64,000 nt of DNA from Streptomyces sp. NBC_01498 (lineage in GTDB: Bacteria > Actinomycetota > Actinomycetes > Streptomycetales > Streptomycetaceae), in contig NZ_CP109598.1 of NCBI RefSeq assembly GCF_036327775.1, forward strand, positions 62,001 through 126,000, given 5' to 3'. Under the pieces are notes generated by a model, which searched no databases, had not been told where the DNA came from, and was given only the letters and a program-made list of their open reading frames with translations. Shown here piece after piece: positions 62,274-64,000 of this stretch. The first letter of the stretch is position 1. The number at the start of each line of letters is the position of its first letter. The position numbers and the translations under genes are program-made.

Positions 62274-62918
62274 TCAGGCGTTGAGGTAGGTGAGCACGGC
62301 CATCACCCGGCGGTTGACGTCGCTGTCCTGAGGGAGCGTCAGTTTGGTGAAGATGCCGGAGATGTGTTTCGCGACCGCTCCCTCGCTGACGGTGAGCCGG
62401 GCGGCGATGGCCGCGTTCGAGCAGCCCTCGGCCATGAGTTCCAGCACCCGCCGCTCGCGCAGCGTCAGGTTCTCGATGCCGGCGTCCAGGGAGTGGCTGA
62501 CCATCAGCTGGGCGACGACCGCGGCGTCCATGGCCGTACCGCCCTTGGCGACCCGGCGGATCGCCTCCACGAACTGCTCGTCGTCCAGGACGCTGTCCTT
62601 GAGCAGATAGCCGATGCCGCCGGTGCCGTCGGCGAGGAGCTCCCGCGCGTACATCTGCTCGACGTGCTGGGACAGGACGAGGATGGGCAGGCCCGGCATG
62701 TCGCGGCGGGCCTGGAGCGCGGCCCGTAAGCCCTCGGTGGTGAAGGTGGGCGGCAGCCGGACGTCCACGATGGCGATGTCGGGACGGTGCTCCGCCACGG
62801 CTCTCGCGAGATCCTCGCCGTTGTCCACCGCCGCCGCGACCTCGAAATCGAACGATGTCAGGAGCTGCACGAGCCCCTGCCTCAGGAGGAAAAGGTCCTC
62901 GGCGAGGACGACGCGCAC
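62274..62918 (-). CDS. NarL/FixJ-type response regulator with a TTA codon
   Basis: A 214-residue regulator. The receiver domain has the phospho-acceptor D52 in AIVDVRLPP and Lys in YLLKDSVLDD near 105. The C-terminal LuxR HTH is at about 150-205 (LTLRERRVLELMAEGCSNAA, then VSEGAVAKHISGIFTKL). The GTG at 62918 lies inside the 3' end of the kinase gene with GGAG 5 nt upstream, so the pair is translationally coupled. Codon 64 (62727-62729) is TTA, hinting at bldA control. Its regulon is unknown; closeness to the cluster makes a role there possible but unproven. Confidence 0.9.
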   Translation of the reverse strand: MRVVLAEDLFLLRQGLVQLLTSFDFEVAAAVDNGEDLARAVAEHRPDIAIVDVRLPPTFTTEGLRAALQARRDMPGLPILVLSQHVEQMYARELLADGTGGIGYLLKDSVLDDEQFVEAIRRVAKGGTAMDAAVVAQLMVSHSLDAGIENLTLRERRVLELMAEGCSNAAIAARLTVSEGAVAKHISGIFTKLTLPQDSDVNRRVMAVLTYLNA

Positions 62919-64000
62919 GGAATCTCCAACTCGGTCACGGTGGGGCCGCCGGGTGGGCTGCTGATGTCGATGGTGCCGTCGAAGGCGGCGAGCCGCCGCC
63001 GGATTCCGGCGAGGCCGGACCCGTCACTCATGCGCGCGCCGCCCCGGCCGTTGTCGGTGACACGGACGTGGAGCACGCCGCGTTCATGACGGACGGTCAG
63101 CTCGCCGCGGCTCGCTCCGGCGTGTTTCAGCACGTTGGTGAGCAGCTCGGACACCGAGAAGTATACGGCGGACTCGACCGGCGCCGAGAGCCGCGGGGGG
63201 ACCGTCACGGACGCCTCGAACGGCAGCGGGCTCGCGAGGCACAGGGCCCGCAGCGCGTCCGCCAGGCCGCGTTCGGCGAGGACGGGCGGGTGGATGCCCC
63301 GTACCAGATCGCGCAGTTCACGCAGGGCGAGGACGGACGAGGCGCGGGCCTCGCGCAGCAGCCGGCGGGCTTCCTCGGTGTCCTTGTCGAGTTGGCGGTC
63401 GGCCGCGCCGAGGGTCATGCCGAGGCCGACGAGCCGGGCCTGGGCGCCGTCGTGCAGATCGCGTTCGATCCGGCGCAGTTCGGCGGCCTGGGTGTCCAGC
63501 GCGCCGGAGCGGCTCTCGGCCAGGTGCCGGACGCGGGAGGCGAGCCGGGTGGTGTCGGTGTGGCCGAGCAGGTAGCGGGTGAACCAGGCGTGGCCGAGGA
63601 GGACGTGGCGGGTGGTGGCGATCCAGACGGCGAGGACGCCGAGGGCCAGGAACCCGGCGGCGACGGCGGTGGGCCAACTGTCCACCACCACACCGCAGTA
63701 CATCCGTCCGGCGCCGTGGCCGCCCGCGAGACCCCGCCCGAGGCCGGCCGCCAGGACCAGTCCCTCACCGGCGTAGTAGAGCAGGGCGGCGGGGACGAAC
63801 CCGACCATGCCGACGGCGGTGTTGAGGAGCAGCCACAGGAGGTCCCGCCAGGTCGCCCGGTCGGTGAGGATCCACTTGCAGCGGCGCATCCATCCGACGA
63901 TGTCCTTCTCGAACTCGGCCGGTTCCGGCTGGTACGGCACCTCGACCGGGACACCGGCCCGGCCGGCCGTCCGCCGGGCCCAGTTGCACAGCCGGCGGAC
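62882..64000 (-). CDS. Sensor histidine kinase, HisKA_3/NarX type (5' end outside window)
   Basis: The frame is open to the right edge; the 372 visible residues include membrane segments near the start (LLWLLLNTAVGMVGFVPAAL and AAGFLALGVLAVWIATTRHV). The dimerisation/phosphotransfer motif is RRIERDLHDGAQARL with the His, then an HATPase domain with SVSELLTNVLKHAGASRGEL (N box) and VTDNGRGGARM (G box). A GTG at 63940 could serve as a start, but the upstream residues resemble the usual N-terminus of these kinases, so the gene probably continues beyond 64000. It overlaps the response regulator by 37 nt. Confidence 0.88.
   Translation of the reverse strand, partial: VRRLCNWARRTAGRAGVPVEVPYQPEPAEFEKDIVGWMRRCKWILTDRATWRDLLWLLLNTAVGMVGFVPAALLYYAGEGLVLAAGLGRGLAGGHGAGRMYCGVVVDSWPTAVAAGFLALGVLAVWIATTRHVLLGHAWFTRYLLGHTDTTRLASRVRHLAESRSGALDTQAAELRRIERDLHDGAQARLVGLGMTLGAADRQLDKDTEEARRLLREARASSVLALRELRDLVRGIHPPVLAERGLADALRALCLASPLPFEASVTVPPRLSAPVESAVYFSVSELLTNVLKHAGASRGELTVRHERGVLHVRVTDNGRGGARMSDGSGLAGIRRRLAAFDGTIDISSPPGGPTVTELEIPCASSSPRTFSS

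Overview
The window is GC-rich actinomycete DNA, almost certainly from a Streptomyces. Codon third positions are strongly G/C, GTG starts and GTGA stop/start overlaps are common, there is a streptogrisin A-type secreted protease, and rare TTA (bldA-type) codons sit in regulators. The organism call is inference from content; no rRNA, tRNA or marker gene is present.

Left part (1-24 kb): an accessory, stress and detoxification region. In order it holds a uracil phosphoribosyltransferase (cut by the window edge) coupled to a TrpF-like barrel protein that lacks the usual catalytic Cys; a DJ-1/PfpI protein; an alpha/beta hydrolase; a 2-kb gene-poor stretch; a VOC protein; MFS and EamA exporters; a DsbA/Rv2466c-like protein; an SDR, AraC regulator and ABM protein set that shares a conserved operator; a hormone-sensitive-lipase-type esterase; a PLP dehydratase; and secreted protease SprA. 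It continues with an HTH / SRPBCC / DHFR-like trio, a macrolide-type glycosyltransferase, a second such trio in fused form, an aldo/keto reductase, a DEDDh exonuclease-like protein, a 59-residue membrane protein and a GlxA-type regulator.

Right part (24.5-62.2 kb): most of a type I polyketide cluster for a beta-amino-acid-primed macrolactam of the vicenistatin class. A large LuxR (LAL) activator (+ strand) faces the PKS genes. On the minus strand an operon-like run encodes homologues of VinJ, VinK, VinL, VinM, VinN and VinO in that order, then the two subunits of a B12-dependent glutamate mutase, then two giant PKSs. Expected logic from the vin pathway: glutamate to 3-methylaspartate (mutase); activation onto the free ACP (VinN-like); decarboxylation to 3-aminoisobutyrate (VinO-like); N-capping with an amino acid (VinM-like); transfer to the N-terminal ACP of the first PKS (VinK-like); and later removal of the cap (VinJ-like). 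The first PKS carries that loading ACP plus modules 1-2 (malonyl, malonyl). The second carries modules 3-4 (methylmalonyl, malonyl). All four modules are KS-AT-DH-KR-ACP, which predicts a conjugated tetraene-type segment. No thioesterase-ending PKS is in the window, and the last PKS ends in a docking-type tail, so the assembly line must continue elsewhere.

On the plus strand a divergent operon encodes two tandem CYP105-like P450s, a 3Fe-4S ferredoxin and a type II thioesterase. A NarL-type two-component system, running off the right end, closes the window. A 10-bp-spaced direct repeat, YAGGGG-N4-TARGGG(G), lies upstream of the vinJ-like gene, the P450 operon and the first PKS, and is a candidate operator for the cluster activator.
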